A DNA stretch of 64,000 nucleotides from Caldisericaceae bacterium. GTDB lineage: Bacteria > Caldisericota > Caldisericia > Caldisericales > Caldisericaceae. The translations under genes were made by a program, and so were the position numbers. Each line of letters begins with the position of its first letter. Position 1 is the stretch's first letter. Below, in pieces: positions 1-10,649 of this stretch. A model generated the notes under the pieces. It was not told the DNA's origin. It did no database searches and saw nothing but the letters and a program-made list of their open reading frames with translations. The stretch is from NCBI GenBank assembly GCA_027023025.1, contig JALVXB010000034.1, positions 29,256 through 93,255 on the forward strand, read 5' to 3'.

Positions 1-823
1 ACTCAAACTTTACATTACACCTTTCTTTTATGATTTCTGTATTGTCCACTGCTTCTTCAAGTCCTGGGAACATTGCTTTCATTTCCTCTTCGGACTTTAC
101 GAAGAATTCGTCCGTTTGAAAATGCATTCTATTTGGATCGTCTACCTTCGACAGTGTTTGTATACAGAGCAAAATGTCGTGTGCTTTTGAATCTTCGCGT
201 CTCAAGTAGTGTGCGTCGTTTGTTGCAACGAGTGGAATATTTTCTTCTTTTGAGAGTTCTGACATTACGGGAATTACGCGCTCCTCTTCTGGAATTCTGT
301 GATTTTGTACTTCAAGGAAAAAGTTGTCTTTTCCGAATATGTCAATGTACCTGTGTATTGCCTTTCTTGCACTCTCCTTCCCTTCGTGAAGAATTTTGTA
401 TGGAATTTCTCCTTGCAAGCACGCTGATAAGGCGATAATTCCCTCGTGATGCTGAGAAAGTAGTTCGTAATCCACACGCGGCTTGTAGTAAAACCCCGTA
501 AGGTAACTTTCGGAAACGATCTTTAATAAATTTTTATATCCTTCGTTGTTTTCTGCAAGTAGAATGAGATGGTATCTTCTATTTCCTTTTTCTTTGTTTT
601 TTCTACCTCTTTCTGCAAGGTAGACTTCCACGCCGATGATTGGCTTGATACCTTCTTTTATCATCGTGTCGTAGAAGTTTACTGCTCCGTACATATTTCC
701 GTGGTCGGTTATAGCAACGGCATCCATTCCTAATTCTTTTACGCGTTTGGCAAGCAAGGGCAGTTTATTCAGCCCGTCAAGCAAACTGTATTCTGTGTGT
801 AAGTGCAAGTGTGTAAAACTCAT
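1..823 (-). CDS. dnaE: DNA polymerase III alpha subunit, N-terminal (PHP) part, truncated by window edge
   Basis: Reverse-strand translation begins MSFTHLHLHTEYSLLDGLNKLPLLAKRVKELGMDAVAITDHGNMYGAVNFY..., the PHP domain of DnaE; SD (aggagg) upstream; open to the left edge, so absent from the ORF track. Confidence 0.92.
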   Translation of the reverse strand, partial: MSFTHLHLHTEYSLLDGLNKLPLLAKRVKELGMDAVAITDHGNMYGAVNFYDTMIKEGIKPIIGVEVYLAERGRKNKEKGNRRYHLILLAENNEGYKNLLKIVSESYLTGFYYKPRVDYELLSQHHEGIIALSACLQGEIPYKILHEGKESARKAIHRYIDIFGKDNFFLEVQNHRIPEEERVIPVMSELSKEENIPLVATNDAHYLRREDSKAHDILLCIQTLSKVDDPNRMHFQTDEFFVKSEEEMKAMFPGLEEAVDNTEIIKERCNVKFE

Positions 824-832
824 ACTTTCCTC

Positions 833-1864
833 CTACTTTAATTCTACCATCGTAACGGTAAGGTTTGCGTTTTCAATGTCTGTTGAAGCAATGTGCACGA
901 CTTCTTTCGTAACTGTTTTATTTTTCATCGTAAGTTGCACAGTTTCTGTGTAATTTCTCTTCTCGAATGTCCGAGTACCTGAAAATAGGGCACTTTCTGA
1001 AGAGAACGAAACAATTTTAAGTTTTGAAAGAGACAGATTTAACTCAAGCGCATTCTTAATCGTGTTTCTTGCAAAAGTCAAAGCAGCAATTTTTTCGGGG
1101 TCTGTTACCTCTTTTTCCTCACCGTTTACTACTATATATGGTTTATTATTTTTAAAAGTGTAGTGAATATTCTTATCCTGTATTTCAACGACTTCTCCGT
1201 TTCGTAATTTCGCCTGAAGGTTGTAATTAATATTATCCGCGTCTACTGTGCCCGTTATTGAAATTTTGATTAGACCGTTTTTCAAGTTATTAGGAAAAAC
1301 AAGACTATTCAGGTAGTTTTCTATCAGTTTTTCGTTAAACGAAATTTCTGCGTCTACATCGTTTTCTCCGTTTTTAACTGAAAGTAAAATTTTTTCACTT
1401 TCTGCAAAAGGCGTTTTTACCTGCAAGACTGTTGTACCTATTGGGGCAGGGCTTACGATTACGGAACTTCCCTGCGGAGAAAATGCAATGCTTGATTGAG
1501 GAACTACTTTATTATTTACGATGATTTTTGTTTCTTCTGAAAGTAACTTCACGGTACTTCCATTTTTTCCAGTGAAGCGAATGTTAAGAAATGCCACGGG
1601 CACGAGTTTGATTATTCCGTTTTCTTTACTTGAAACTGTTTTTCCTATGTATCCGTATTTTCTTATGGTGAACTCTGTTTTTGTCGTTTTAATAGTGCCA
1701 CTTTCGATAGTAACTTTTCTACCGTTTATCAGCACAGTGCCGCTTACTGGTTTGTGAGTTTCTGCGTCGAGAACCTTGTATGTGTATGTGCTGCTGCAGC
1801 CTATTGAAAAACTTATCGAAAGAAGCACAGCAAGTATTGCAATAATTAAAGTAAACTTTTTCAT
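833..1864 (-). CDS. putative lipoprotein of unknown function
   Basis: 343 aa ORF; signal peptide with lipobox (..SISFSIGCSS), beta-rich repeats after it. Confidence 0.7.
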   Translation of the reverse strand: MKKFTLIIAILAVLLSISFSIGCSSTYTYKVLDAETHKPVSGTVLINGRKVTIESGTIKTTKTEFTIRKYGYIGKTVSSKENGIIKLVPVAFLNIRFTGKNGSTVKLLSEETKIIVNNKVVPQSSIAFSPQGSSVIVSPAPIGTTVLQVKTPFAESEKILLSVKNGENDVDAEISFNEKLIENYLNSLVFPNNLKNGLIKISITGTVDADNINYNLQAKLRNGEVVEIQDKNIHYTFKNNKPYIVVNGEEKEVTDPEKIAALTFARNTIKNALELNLSLSKLKIVSFSSESALFSGTRTFEKRNYTETVQLTMKNKTVTKEVVHIASTDIENANLTVTMVELK

Positions 1865-1870
1865 AAATTC

Positions 1871-1899
1871 ATTTTACCCGAAGTCGCCTGTTTTAGCAA
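1871..1899 (-). promoter_or_regulatory. putative promoter TTGCTA-17-TAAAAT, 6 nt before the ATG of the lipoprotein gene
   Basis: Reverse-strand -10 TAAAAT (1871-1876) and -35 TTGCTA (1894-1899); no SD. Confidence 0.5.
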
Positions 1900-1909
1900 A
1901 AAGTAATCT

Positions 1910-2569
1910 TTACCTGTGTTTGGTTACGCCCACCTTAGGGCAGTACCGTTCAATGGGACAGATAGAGCACTTTGGCGAAATTGGTGTGCAGATATTCTGA
2001 CCCAGCGTTACGAGCAGTGTATTAAAAATAATCCAATATTTCTTAGGCAAAATTTTTCGCAGTGCAAATTCCGTTTGCTCTGGAGTTTTAGTTTTTACCA
2101 ATCCAAGCCTGTTTGAAATTCTGTGCACATGGGTATCCACACATATACCTAATTTTCCAAACCCTTCGTTCAGCACGAGATTTGCGGTCTTTCTTCCTAC
2201 CCCTGGCAGTTTGAGAAGTGCATCCAGTTCATCTGGCACTTTTCCACCGTATTTTTCAATGAGAATTTTTGATATTTTTAGTATCTGCTCGGCCTTTCTG
2301 TGGTAAAACCCCACCGGGTATATAAGTTTTTCTATTTGCTCTTTGGAAAGCTTCAGCATTTTTTCCGGTGTGTCTGCTACCTTAAAAAGCCGCTCGCTTG
2401 CTTTTAGCGTCGTTTCGTCTTTTGTGCGCAAACTGAGTAATGTGGATATGAGCACTCTGTAAGGCGAACGCTTTTCTTTTGCAACTTTCGTTACGACCGG
2501 GTCACCGTACTTCTTCAGGGCGGCTTTTAGTGTTTCTACGATTTTTTCAATCCGCTTCTGCTCGTCCAT
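1910..2569 (-). CDS. nth: endonuclease III
   Basis: HhH-GPD motif [25 protein letters not shown] and C-terminal FeS loop [17 protein letters not shown]. Confidence 0.94.
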   Translation of the reverse strand: MDEQKRIEKIVETLKAALKKYGDPVVTKVAKEKRSPYRVLISTLLSLRTKDETTLKASERLFKVADTPEKMLKLSKEQIEKLIYPVGFYHRKAEQILKISKILIEKYGGKVPDELDALLKLPGVGRKTANLVLNEGFGKLGICVDTHVHRISNRLGLVKTKTPEQTEFALRKILPKKYWIIFNTLLVTLGQNICTPISPKCSICPIERYCPKVGVTKHR

Positions 2570-3408
2570 TACTTCTCTGTTTGTATTCCTATGCCAATCC
2601 AGCGGGGACCTGCGTATGTACCGACGACTGCGCCTAATTGCTGCAGGCGTGGTTCTTTACCTATTAGTTCTTTTACTCTGCCTGCAAAGTCTTTTGCTTC
2701 TTCCAGGTTTGTTCCGTATATTACGCCAATTTTTTCTATGCCGCGTTCTTCGTTTACTCTCCCAATGTATTCAAGCAACTTTTTAAGTGCCCTTTTCCAG
2801 GTGCGCGGCGTCTCCTCTGTTTTTACGACCCCGTTTGTAAACGACAGTATTGGTTTTATACTGAGGACGGAACCAATTACGCCTTCTGCTTTGCTGAGCC
2901 TTCCACCCTGGACGAGATACTTTATGTCCTGAAAAGTAAAACGGGTAATCATTCTTGGAACGAGTGCTTTTGTTGATTCGTAAACTTCCTCAAGCGTTTT
3001 TCCCTTTTTAATTTCTTCAAGCGCATGCTCGGCCAAGAATACGAGAATCATCGAGGTGTGCTGGGAGTCAATTAGTTTTATTTTCTTGGGATCTACCTGC
3101 TCTGCTGCCATTCTTGCTGCGTTGAATGTGCCGCTGAGTTTCGAAGATATGTGTATAGAAAGGACTTCGTTACCCTCTTCTAAAATTTTTTTGTAGACGT
3201 CTACGAATTCCTGAATAGACGGCTGTGAAGTTTTTGGCAGTTCTTTGCTCGTTCTGAGTAATTCGTAAAATTCGTCGGGTGTTAAGTCCACGCCTTCTCT
3301 GTATGTTTTTTCCCCAAAGCTTACTTTTAAAGGCACAACGGTAATGTCGTTTTCCTCGCAAAATTTTTTGTCAAAGTATCCTGTGGAATCAGTAACAATT
3401 TTTATCAT
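2569..3408 (-). CDS. DegV family (fatty-acid binding) protein
   Basis: [16 protein letters not shown]...[16 protein letters not shown]; start shifted to the internal Met after GGGGGC SD. Confidence 0.92.
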   Translation of the reverse strand: MIKIVTDSTGYFDKKFCEENDITVVPLKVSFGEKTYREGVDLTPDEFYELLRTSKELPKTSQPSIQEFVDVYKKILEEGNEVLSIHISSKLSGTFNAARMAAEQVDPKKIKLIDSQHTSMILVFLAEHALEEIKKGKTLEEVYESTKALVPRMITRFTFQDIKYLVQGGRLSKAEGVIGSVLSIKPILSFTNGVVKTEETPRTWKRALKKLLEYIGRVNEERGIEKIGVIYGTNLEEAKDFAGRVKELIGKEPRLQQLGAVVGTYAGPRWIGIGIQTEK

Positions 3409-3460
3409 TTTCGCGCCCCCTTGTTTTAATTTTTCATTTATCAATTATAATCGGAAATTG

Positions 3461-4390
3461 ATGAAAGAAAAGGTTAACGATTTTATTGAAGAGTTAAAGT
3501 CCAGAGGCATTAAGTGTGGCTACGAACTTATAATTGATATGGCTGCCATATTGAACACGAATAATACGCGTGTTCTGGTTAGCGAGTTGAATGCGCTCAG
3601 TGGATATTCTACGCGTTTTTTGTATAATTACGACTTTCCTGAGGTTTATAATTGCAGCGTAAACTTTATCGTTTTGAACCTGAAAAAATTTGTAGGCATA
3701 GAATTTTCCGTTTCAGAGGAAAGTGATTTAAACAATCCGCCTTTTATCGTTTACCCGCAGAATTTACTCGTTTACGATGTAAGTGGTGACACTCTAAACG
3801 CTTACAAAGGAGTTTTTGCTCGCTCTGCTAAAGCAGATGAGCTTGCAGGCTTCAAAGTTATCCGTCTTTTAAACACTGAATTTGACAGAAAATCTATTTA
3901 CTCAAAAAAAGCACTCGTTCGATTTGCAGAACTCTTAAAAAAAGAATTCTATACAGAAAGGCAAACTGTTTGCGGGCATACTGTTTTTTCCGGGAAAAAG
4001 GCGATAAGGGAGTTTGCTGAGGCGCTGAGAGATCCCGCGGTTTCCTTCCTCACTGAAAATAGGAACGCTCACTCTTTGTGGCTTGGTAGTGCCGTCTATT
4101 CGCAGTGGAGTGCGCTGAATGGAATAATTGTTTATCTGCTGGGCCTTCACCACTTTCTTGAGCGGAAGGTGCAGGACGAAATGTCAAGAGCAATAAGGCA
4201 CTTTGAGGATGCTCTAATGTTCTGGAAGGAGTTTGACAGGCTCATCGGAAGGAAAGCACTCATCCCAGAAAGTAAACCCATTCCTATGCTGAACAGGCGC
4301 AGGGCGTCTAATGCACTACTGAGAGTAATTTCTTCTTACGAACGCGGCATTGAAAAACTGCTTTTCGTATTGAACAGTATTAAAATGTAA
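3461..4390 (+). CDS. hypothetical protein; C-terminal half vaguely resembles BtrH/DUF4872-type proteins
   Basis: 310 aa; 'GKKAIREFAEALRD...' helical C-terminal half; start placed at ATG 3461, 9 nt after a TATAAT box. Confidence 0.55.
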   Translation: MKEKVNDFIEELKSRGIKCGYELIIDMAAILNTNNTRVLVSELNALSGYSTRFLYNYDFPEVYNCSVNFIVLNLKKFVGIEFSVSEESDLNNPPFIVYPQNLLVYDVSGDTLNAYKGVFARSAKADELAGFKVIRLLNTEFDRKSIYSKKALVRFAELLKKEFYTERQTVCGHTVFSGKKAIREFAEALRDPAVSFLTENRNAHSLWLGSAVYSQWSALNGIIVYLLGLHHFLERKVQDEMSRAIRHFEDALMFWKEFDRLIGRKALIPESKPIPMLNRRRASNALLRVISSYERGIEKLLFVLNSIKM

Positions 4391-4437
4391 GTAAATTTTG
4401 CTATACTATGAAGAAAATATTACAGGAGGTGGTATAA

Positions 4438-6105
4438 ATGACAGACCTTGAAATAGCACAGGCTGCACACATGAAGAACATTGCAGATGTTGCAAAAACG
4501 ATTGGAATTAACGAAGACGAATTGAGTTTTTACGGAAAGTATATCGCTAAAGTTGAGCGCACCGTTGAGCAGAGGGTTGCAAACAACCCCGACGGAAAGC
4601 TTATCTTCGTTACGGCAATTACGCCCACTCCAGCAGGTGAGGGAAAAACCACTACGACGATAGGACTTTCTGATGCTCTGAACGATCTGGGTAAAAAAAC
4701 GATGGCAGTAATCAGAGAGCCTTCTCTTGGCCCCGTGTTTGGCGTAAAAGGCGGAGCGGCAGGCGGCGGATATGCACAGGTCGTTCCTATGGAGGAAATC
4801 AACCTGCAATTCACTGGTGATATACCTGCAGTAGGTATTGCAAACAATTTGCTTGCTGCAATGATTGACAACCACATACAGCACGGAAACGAGCTGAAGT
4901 TTGACATTCGCAGAATTACCTGGAGAAGAGCGGTTGACATGAACGACCGCGCATTGAGGCAAACGATCGTTGCACTTGGCGGGACGAGTAATGGATATCC
5001 TCGCGAAACGGGTTTTGACATTACTGCTGCGTCAGAAATAATGGCCATTTTGGGTATGGCACACGACCTCAAAGACCTCAAGGAGCGCCTTGGCAGAATT
5101 ATAGTTGGGTACACGAGAAAGCGCGAGCCGATTACCGCAAAGGACCTTAAAGCGGTTGGCGCAATGGCTATCGTGTTAAGAAATGCAATTAATCCAAACT
5201 TAGTGCAAACTCTGGAAAACCACCCTGTGTTTATCCACGGCGGCCCGTTTGCAAACATTGCGCACGGTGCAAGCACGATTAGATCCATAAAGCTTGCACT
5301 TAAACTTGCCGATTTCGTAATAACGGAAGGCGGGTTTGCATCTGACCTTGGCGGAGAAAAGTTTATGGACATCGTAAGCAGGCGCGGCGGATTCCATCCG
5401 TCTGTCGTTGTGCTCGTTGCAACGGTGCGTGCTTTGAAGATGCACGGCGGGCTTGCGAAAGACGAACTAAAAGAGGAAAACATCGAGGCACTGAAGAAAG
5501 GCCTTGGCAATCTTGGAAAACACATTGAGAATATGCGCACATTCGGTTTGCCTGTGGTGGTTGCTCTGAATAGGTTTGTTACGGATACCGAAAAGGAATT
5601 GAAGGTCGTTGAGGACTTCGTAAAAGAGCAGGGTGCGCGCTTTGCACTTTCAGAAGTGTGGGAAAAAGGCGGCCAGGGAGGAATTGCTCTTGCTAAAGAG
5701 GTACTTGATGCAATTGAAAACGATAAAAACGACTTCCACTATCTCTACGATGTAAATGAAAAAATCGAGGACAAAGTTTACAAAATTGCAACTAAAATGT
5801 ACGGCGCAAAGGATGTCGTTTACACGGACGACGCAAAGAAAGACATAAGGCTTATTAGAAAAATTGGATACGAAAACCTTCCAATCTGTATGGCGAAAAC
5901 GCAGCTTTCTCTTTCCGATAATCCAAAACTCATTGGCAGGCCCGAGGGCTTTACCGTAACGATAAGAAATGTCAGGCTTTCTGCAGGCGCTGGATTTATT
6001 ATTCCTATCTCTGGCAGCATAATGACGATGCCGGGGCTTCCAAAGCATCCTGCAGCAGAGAATATGGACATCGACGAGAACGGGAAAATTACTGGCTTGT
6101 TCTAA
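4438..6105 (+). CDS. fhs: formate--tetrahydrofolate ligase
   Basis: Full-length 555 aa; TPTPAGEGKTTTTIGL P-loop, EPSLGPVFGVKGGAAGGGYAQV; SD aggagg. Confidence 0.98.
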   Translation: MTDLEIAQAAHMKNIADVAKTIGINEDELSFYGKYIAKVERTVEQRVANNPDGKLIFVTAITPTPAGEGKTTTTIGLSDALNDLGKKTMAVIREPSLGPVFGVKGGAAGGGYAQVVPMEEINLQFTGDIPAVGIANNLLAAMIDNHIQHGNELKFDIRRITWRRAVDMNDRALRQTIVALGGTSNGYPRETGFDITAASEIMAILGMAHDLKDLKERLGRIIVGYTRKREPITAKDLKAVGAMAIVLRNAINPNLVQTLENHPVFIHGGPFANIAHGASTIRSIKLALKLADFVITEGGFASDLGGEKFMDIVSRRGGFHPSVVVLVATVRALKMHGGLAKDELKEENIEALKKGLGNLGKHIENMRTFGLPVVVALNRFVTDTEKELKVVEDFVKEQGARFALSEVWEKGGQGGIALAKEVLDAIENDKNDFHYLYDVNEKIEDKVYKIATKMYGAKDVVYTDDAKKDIRLIRKIGYENLPICMAKTQLSLSDNPKLIGRPEGFTVTIRNVRLSAGAGFIIPISGSIMTMPGLPKHPAAENMDIDENGKITGLF

Positions 6106-9100
6106 TGTATCTTGAAAAGGTTACACTTTACGGGTTTAAAACCTTTCGGACAGAAACGGAGTTGTTACTTTCCCCAAAGGTAACCTGTATAGTTGGTCCT
6201 AACGGTTCAGGAAAAAGTAACATCGTTGACGGGATAAGGTGGGCGCTCGGTGAGCACCGCCTTTCCTTTTTAAGGGCATCTTCAATGGAAGACCTGATAT
6301 TTTCTGGCTCAGCCTTTAAAAAGCCCCTCAGCGTTGCCTCGGTAAAACTTACATTCAATAACGAAGACCGCACTTTTCCAGTGGTTAATACGCCGCGGGT
6401 AAGTATCGAACGGAGAATTTATCGCTCGAGGGAATCGGGTTACTTCCTCAACGGAAATCCCATAAGGCTTCAGGATGTAATGAAAATTTTTTATTCAGCG
6501 GGCATTTTTAACCACATGTATGCAATAGTAAGCCAGGGAAAAGTTAGCGAAATCCTTCTTGCAAAACCGGAACAAAAGAAAAATCTTATTGAGCAGGTTG
6601 CAGGCGTTGCTGTTTTTAAGAAACAAAAAAGAGAAGCACTCAAAAAGCTTGCAGAAACAGAACAGAACTTACTGAGGGTAAAAGACTTACTTAACGAATT
6701 AAGAAAGCGTGCAAACAAAGTTATATCAGAATCAAAAAAAGCGCACATCTATTATTTCTTAAACGACAGACTAAAACAACTCGAAGGCATTCTGTTTAAT
6801 TATTATCTGAGTCGAATGTCGAAGGAGATTGTCCTGCTTGAAAGTGGAGTAAAAGACATAGAAGTAGAAATTAGAGAACTGGAGGAAAAACTTACAGAGC
6901 GCCAAAGTGCCCTATCTAATTTAAACGACGAAAAGAGAAAACTCGAGGAGGAAGTTGATACAGTAAGGCGCAGAAGGGAAAACCTCAGAGTGGAAGAAGC
7001 AAAACTTTCAGAGAAGGAGAACCGCCTTGAAGAGCAAAAAGAACTTCTCGAGGAAAAAGTTGCACAGGCAAACAGGGAAATTGAAAAAATAGACAGGACG
7101 ATTCAGTATGTGAGTGAGGAATACAAAAAACTTCTTTCTGAAAAAACACGCATTGAAAACTTACTTCAAAAAGAAAGAGAAGAACTTGCCAAAGTTGAGA
7201 AAGAATTTGCACGAGTAAACGAAGAAGTTGCACCAATTATTGCACAGGAAAAGGAGAACGAAAGAAAGCTTTCCTCGCTGAGGGACGAGCGCTTGAAAAA
7301 GGAAAAGGAAATTTCTGCAATTGATTCTGCAATTTCGCATACAAAAGAAAAAATTACAGAATTAAAAATGCTTATTCAGAGTGCGGAAAGTGTGCACATT
7401 GAAGATACAGGTGCGTTGAAAGAAATGCTTACTTCCCTGCAAAAGGAAGTGGAGGATTTAGAAAACAAAAAAGAAAAAATGTCCGAGGAAGTTGCACTTA
7501 CGCGGTATAAAATTTCTGAACTGAACAACTTTATAGCACGCTATATGCCTGGAAAGCGTAAGTTTAAAGACGGCACGCTGGGCAGTATCGTGCAGGTGGA
7601 AAACATTGCAGAGAAGATAGGTGAAGAATTAGAAAATTTCGTCGTGGAAAAGGCAGAAGACTTAAAAAACAAGAAAAACGGCGGTTTTTTTGTCAAGGAA
7701 AATCTCGTAAAGTTCCGTATTAAAGAAGATGCATCCGTAAGGCCTATTTCCGTAAGCTCCGAATTTTTGCAGGGCATATACGAAGCGGACACACTGAAAG
7801 ATGCGGTGAAGTTTTTCAAAGAAAATGCAGAGAGTTTGTTCATCAAAAAAATCATCACGCGCGACGGGTTTGTCCTTTTCTCTCCGTTTGAGGTGAAAGT
7901 AAATGCTGGAATACTGATAAACGAAAAAAAGAAGGAATTGAACGCTTTAGTGGATAGAAAAAATACTTTATTAAAAGACATTTCTGAGATTTCAGTGCAG
8001 ATAAAAAACAAAAAGGCGAAAATAAGAGAAGTGGAAGAGAGGATACGCGCTGCTGAAGGGAATCTTAAAAAACGCAGTGAAACACTTTCTAAAGCGCCGC
8101 TTATAGACGGAATGGAAAAGAGCCTTACTGAGCAGGTAAGTAAAAAGACTGCACTTGAAAGCGAAGTGAAGAGAATTCTCAGTGAAATCGAAAAACTGCA
8201 AAGTGCAAACAAGCAAAACGAATTGAAAGAAAAGGCAAATCTTTTAAGGAAGGAAATTTACAATAAAAAACTCCACATAAAAGATATTGAATATAACCTT
8301 TCCCGCACCAATGAAGAGTTAAAGAGAAAGGAAAACAAAAAAAGCGGGCTTTGGAACAGAAAAGCATTGCTCAAAAAGGACATTGAAAGCGCAAAAGAGC
8401 AACTTGAAAGTGTAGAGAAAGAAATTTTACAAAACGAAAACGCATTGAACAAAGTAAAAATAGACCTATTGGAAGCAGAAAAAGAGGAAAAGTCTCTCAG
8501 GGAGAAATTGGTTAGTATTTCAGAAGAGGTTAAAAGGCATACCGTTGAAATAAGCAGGTTGACTGAGCAGAAAGAGAACTTATTCAGAAAAATGGAAAAG
8601 CAAAATGTGAAACTTGCAGAAAAAAAGACTAAAGTGCAGTCCATTAAGGAGCAGATAGCGGAAAAGGGCCTAAAAGAAAAGGAAGTTTCCTATGCTGTGG
8701 ACGAGCGGAAGATTCGTATTGAAATTGCCTCTGTTAAGGCAAAAATCAACGAATTGGGTGCAATCGACTTTACCAGTGTGGGTGAAGAAGAAAGTATAAA
8801 AGAGGAATTAGAAAAGAAAGAAAGCGTGTATAAAGATGTGCTCTCCTCAAAAAAGGAGCTTGAAAAGTTTATAGAAGAACTGGACAAAAAGGCAAAAGAG
8901 GAGTTCGAAAAAACACTTTCTGGAGTGGAAAAGTATTTTGCAGAGTTTTTCAGGAAGATGTTCAAAGGCGGGGAAGCGTCTATTGAAAGGATTTTTGACG
9001 AGTACGACGAAGTGAGCGGTATAGAGATAAGCGTGCGGCTTCCCGGCAAAAGGAAACAGTCTTTGCCACTTCTTTCCGGCGGCGAAAAGTCTCTCACTGC

Positions 9101-9347
9101 ACTTGCCTTTTTGTTTGCAATATTTAAAGTAAAGCCTGCGCCGTTCTATGTGCTTGACGAGGTGGATGCTGCGCTGGACGAGGAAAATGTGGTGAAGTTC
9201 AGCGAGCTTCTATCTGAAGAATCCTCGTTTGCACAGTTTGTAGTGATCACCCACAACAAGGAAACGATGCAGCGCGCCGATATGCTCTACGGAATTACGA
9301 TGCAGGAAGACGGCATTTCCAAAGCCGTATCTTTGAAACTTGTTTAG
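6105..9347 (+). CDS. smc: chromosome segregation protein SMC
   Basis: Walker A GPNGSGKSNIVDGIRWALGE, long coiled coils, signature LSGGEKSLTALAFLFAIF, Walker B FYVLDEVDAALDEENV. Confidence 0.95.
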   Translation: MYLEKVTLYGFKTFRTETELLLSPKVTCIVGPNGSGKSNIVDGIRWALGEHRLSFLRASSMEDLIFSGSAFKKPLSVASVKLTFNNEDRTFPVVNTPRVSIERRIYRSRESGYFLNGNPIRLQDVMKIFYSAGIFNHMYAIVSQGKVSEILLAKPEQKKNLIEQVAGVAVFKKQKREALKKLAETEQNLLRVKDLLNELRKRANKVISESKKAHIYYFLNDRLKQLEGILFNYYLSRMSKEIVLLESGVKDIEVEIRELEEKLTERQSALSNLNDEKRKLEEEVDTVRRRRENLRVEEAKLSEKENRLEEQKELLEEKVAQANREIEKIDRTIQYVSEEYKKLLSEKTRIENLLQKEREELAKVEKEFARVNEEVAPIIAQEKENERKLSSLRDERLKKEKEISAIDSAISHTKEKITELKMLIQSAESVHIEDTGALKEMLTSLQKEVEDLENKKEKMSEEVALTRYKISELNNFIARYMPGKRKFKDGTLGSIVQVENIAEKIGEELENFVVEKAEDLKNKKNGGFFVKENLVKFRIKEDASVRPISVSSEFLQGIYEADTLKDAVKFFKENAESLFIKKIITRDGFVLFSPFEVKVNAGILINEKKKELNALVDRKNTLLKDISEISVQIKNKKAKIREVEERIRAAEGNLKKRSETLSKAPLIDGMEKSLTEQVSKKTALESEVKRILSEIEKLQSANKQNELKEKANLLRKEIYNKKLHIKDIEYNLSRTNEELKRKENKKSGLWNRKALLKKDIESAKEQLESVEKEILQNENALNKVKIDLLEAEKEEKSLREKLVSISEEVKRHTVEISRLTEQKENLFRKMEKQNVKLAEKKTKVQSIKEQIAEKGLKEKEVSYAVDERKIRIEIASVKAKINELGAIDFTSVGEEESIKEELEKKESVYKDVLSSKKELEKFIEELDKKAKEEFEKTLSGVEKYFAEFFRKMFKGGEASIERIFDEYDEVSGIEISVRLPGKRKQSLPLLSGGEKSLTALAFLFAIFKVKPAPFYVLDEVDAALDEENVVKFSELLSEESSFAQFVVITHNKETMQRADMLYGITMQEDGISKAVSLKLV

Positions 9348-9428
9348 TTTTGTTGTAATTATCCAGCAAAATTATATAATACATAAGGCTTAATTTAATA
9401 AGTTCATTTTTACTTAGGAGGTTTGATA

Positions 9429-10514
9429 ATGAAAAAGGTAGAATTAACAGCAGGAAAATTAAAAGGTTTGAAAATGCTTGCCGATAGAGAAGGCAAGTTT
9501 AGAATGCTTGCAATCGATCAGAGAGGCTCTCTTCAAAGAATGCTTGCCAGTGCGTCCGGTAAGGATAAGTCAGAAATTGGGTATAAAGACCTTGCACTTG
9601 CAAAAAGGCTCGTCACTCAATATCTTTCTCCGTACTTTAGTGCTACGCTTATGGATCCGCAGTTCGGCGTACCAGAATCGCTGAAGTATCTTGCAAAAAC
9701 TTCTGGTTTGCTCGTTGCAAGGGAAAAGAGCGGCACCGTTGCTGCAGGGTATAACAACAGAGAAAAGAAAACCGTTTTGCTCGACGGCTGGAGCGTGGAG
9801 AAAATTAAAAAGACAGGCGCAGATGCCGTAAAATTGCTTCTTTACTATCGTCCGGACAGCACGCCTGAAATTAAAGAATATCAGGAAAACATCGTGCGTC
9901 AGGTAGGCGAAGAGTGCAAAAAGTTTGACATGCCGTTCGTCCTTGAGCCCGTAGGATACGCTTTCAAAGACGACGAACCGTCTACTGATTCTGCAGTCTA
10001 CGCAAAAAAGAAACCGGACATCGTTTTAAAGATTACGGAAGAATTTTCTAAAGAAGAGTACGGAGTGGACATTTTAAAACTCGAGTTCCCTGTAAACCTC
10101 AAGTATGTAAAGGAATTCCACAACGGATACTTTGACGGCAAAGAAAGAGAAGCCGTTTATACGCTTAAAGATGCAGAAGATATGTGCTACGCAATTACGA
10201 GGACTTCCCGCTTGCCGTGGGTAATTCTCAGTGCGGGCGTTGACATTACGGAGTTTGTTTACAATGTAGAAATTGCGTCCAAAGAAGGTGCTTCAGGGTT
10301 CCTTGCAGGCAGAGCCGTATGGAAAGAATTTGCAAAGTATTATCCAAATGAAGAGGATATGGTTGCATGGCTTTCAACTTCTGGCGTAACGAACTACTGG
10401 AGACTTTACGAAGCAAGCAAAAAAGCAGTGCCTTACTTTGAAAACAAACAGTTCAAGAGTTTTGCAAACATACAGCTTGCAGATAGCGGTGAAGACTGGT
10501 ATAAAAAGTATTAA
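9429..10514 (+). CDS. tagatose 1,6-bisphosphate aldolase-like protein (LacD family)
   Basis: MKKVELTAGKLKGLKMLADREGKFRMLAIDQRGSLQRML...; SD taggagg. Confidence 0.82.
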   Translation: MKKVELTAGKLKGLKMLADREGKFRMLAIDQRGSLQRMLASASGKDKSEIGYKDLALAKRLVTQYLSPYFSATLMDPQFGVPESLKYLAKTSGLLVAREKSGTVAAGYNNREKKTVLLDGWSVEKIKKTGADAVKLLLYYRPDSTPEIKEYQENIVRQVGEECKKFDMPFVLEPVGYAFKDDEPSTDSAVYAKKKPDIVLKITEEFSKEEYGVDILKLEFPVNLKYVKEFHNGYFDGKEREAVYTLKDAEDMCYAITRTSRLPWVILSAGVDITEFVYNVEIASKEGASGFLAGRAVWKEFAKYYPNEEDMVAWLSTSGVTNYWRLYEASKKAVPYFENKQFKSFANIQLADSGEDWYKKY

Positions 10515-10547
10515 TTTGCTTTTTAAGTCGTTAAGATAAATTATTTG

Positions 10548-10583
10548 TGCCCTCTGTGTAAAATCGGAGGGCATTTTATTTTT
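10548..10583 (+). terminator. rho-independent terminator after the aldolase gene
   Basis: TGCCCTC...GAGGGCA stem followed by TTTTATTTTT. Confidence 0.75.
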
Positions 10584-10649
10584 GAGTGAACGATTTTGTA
10601 CTTTGCGATGTCTAATATGTGGAACAAATTTAAGAGGGAGGCGTAGAAT

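Noticed and set aside
4530-5540. 336-aa antisense ORF inside fhs
   Set aside because: Lies wholly opposite a strongly conserved gene; composition (Ser/Ala/Pro/Ile-rich) is typical of codon-bias-driven antisense ORFs; no SD or recognisable domain.
7541-8212. 223-aa antisense ORF inside smc (also 8258..8644 and 8690..9097)
   Set aside because: Phe/Ser-rich antisense of Lys/Glu-rich coiled coil; compositional artefact.
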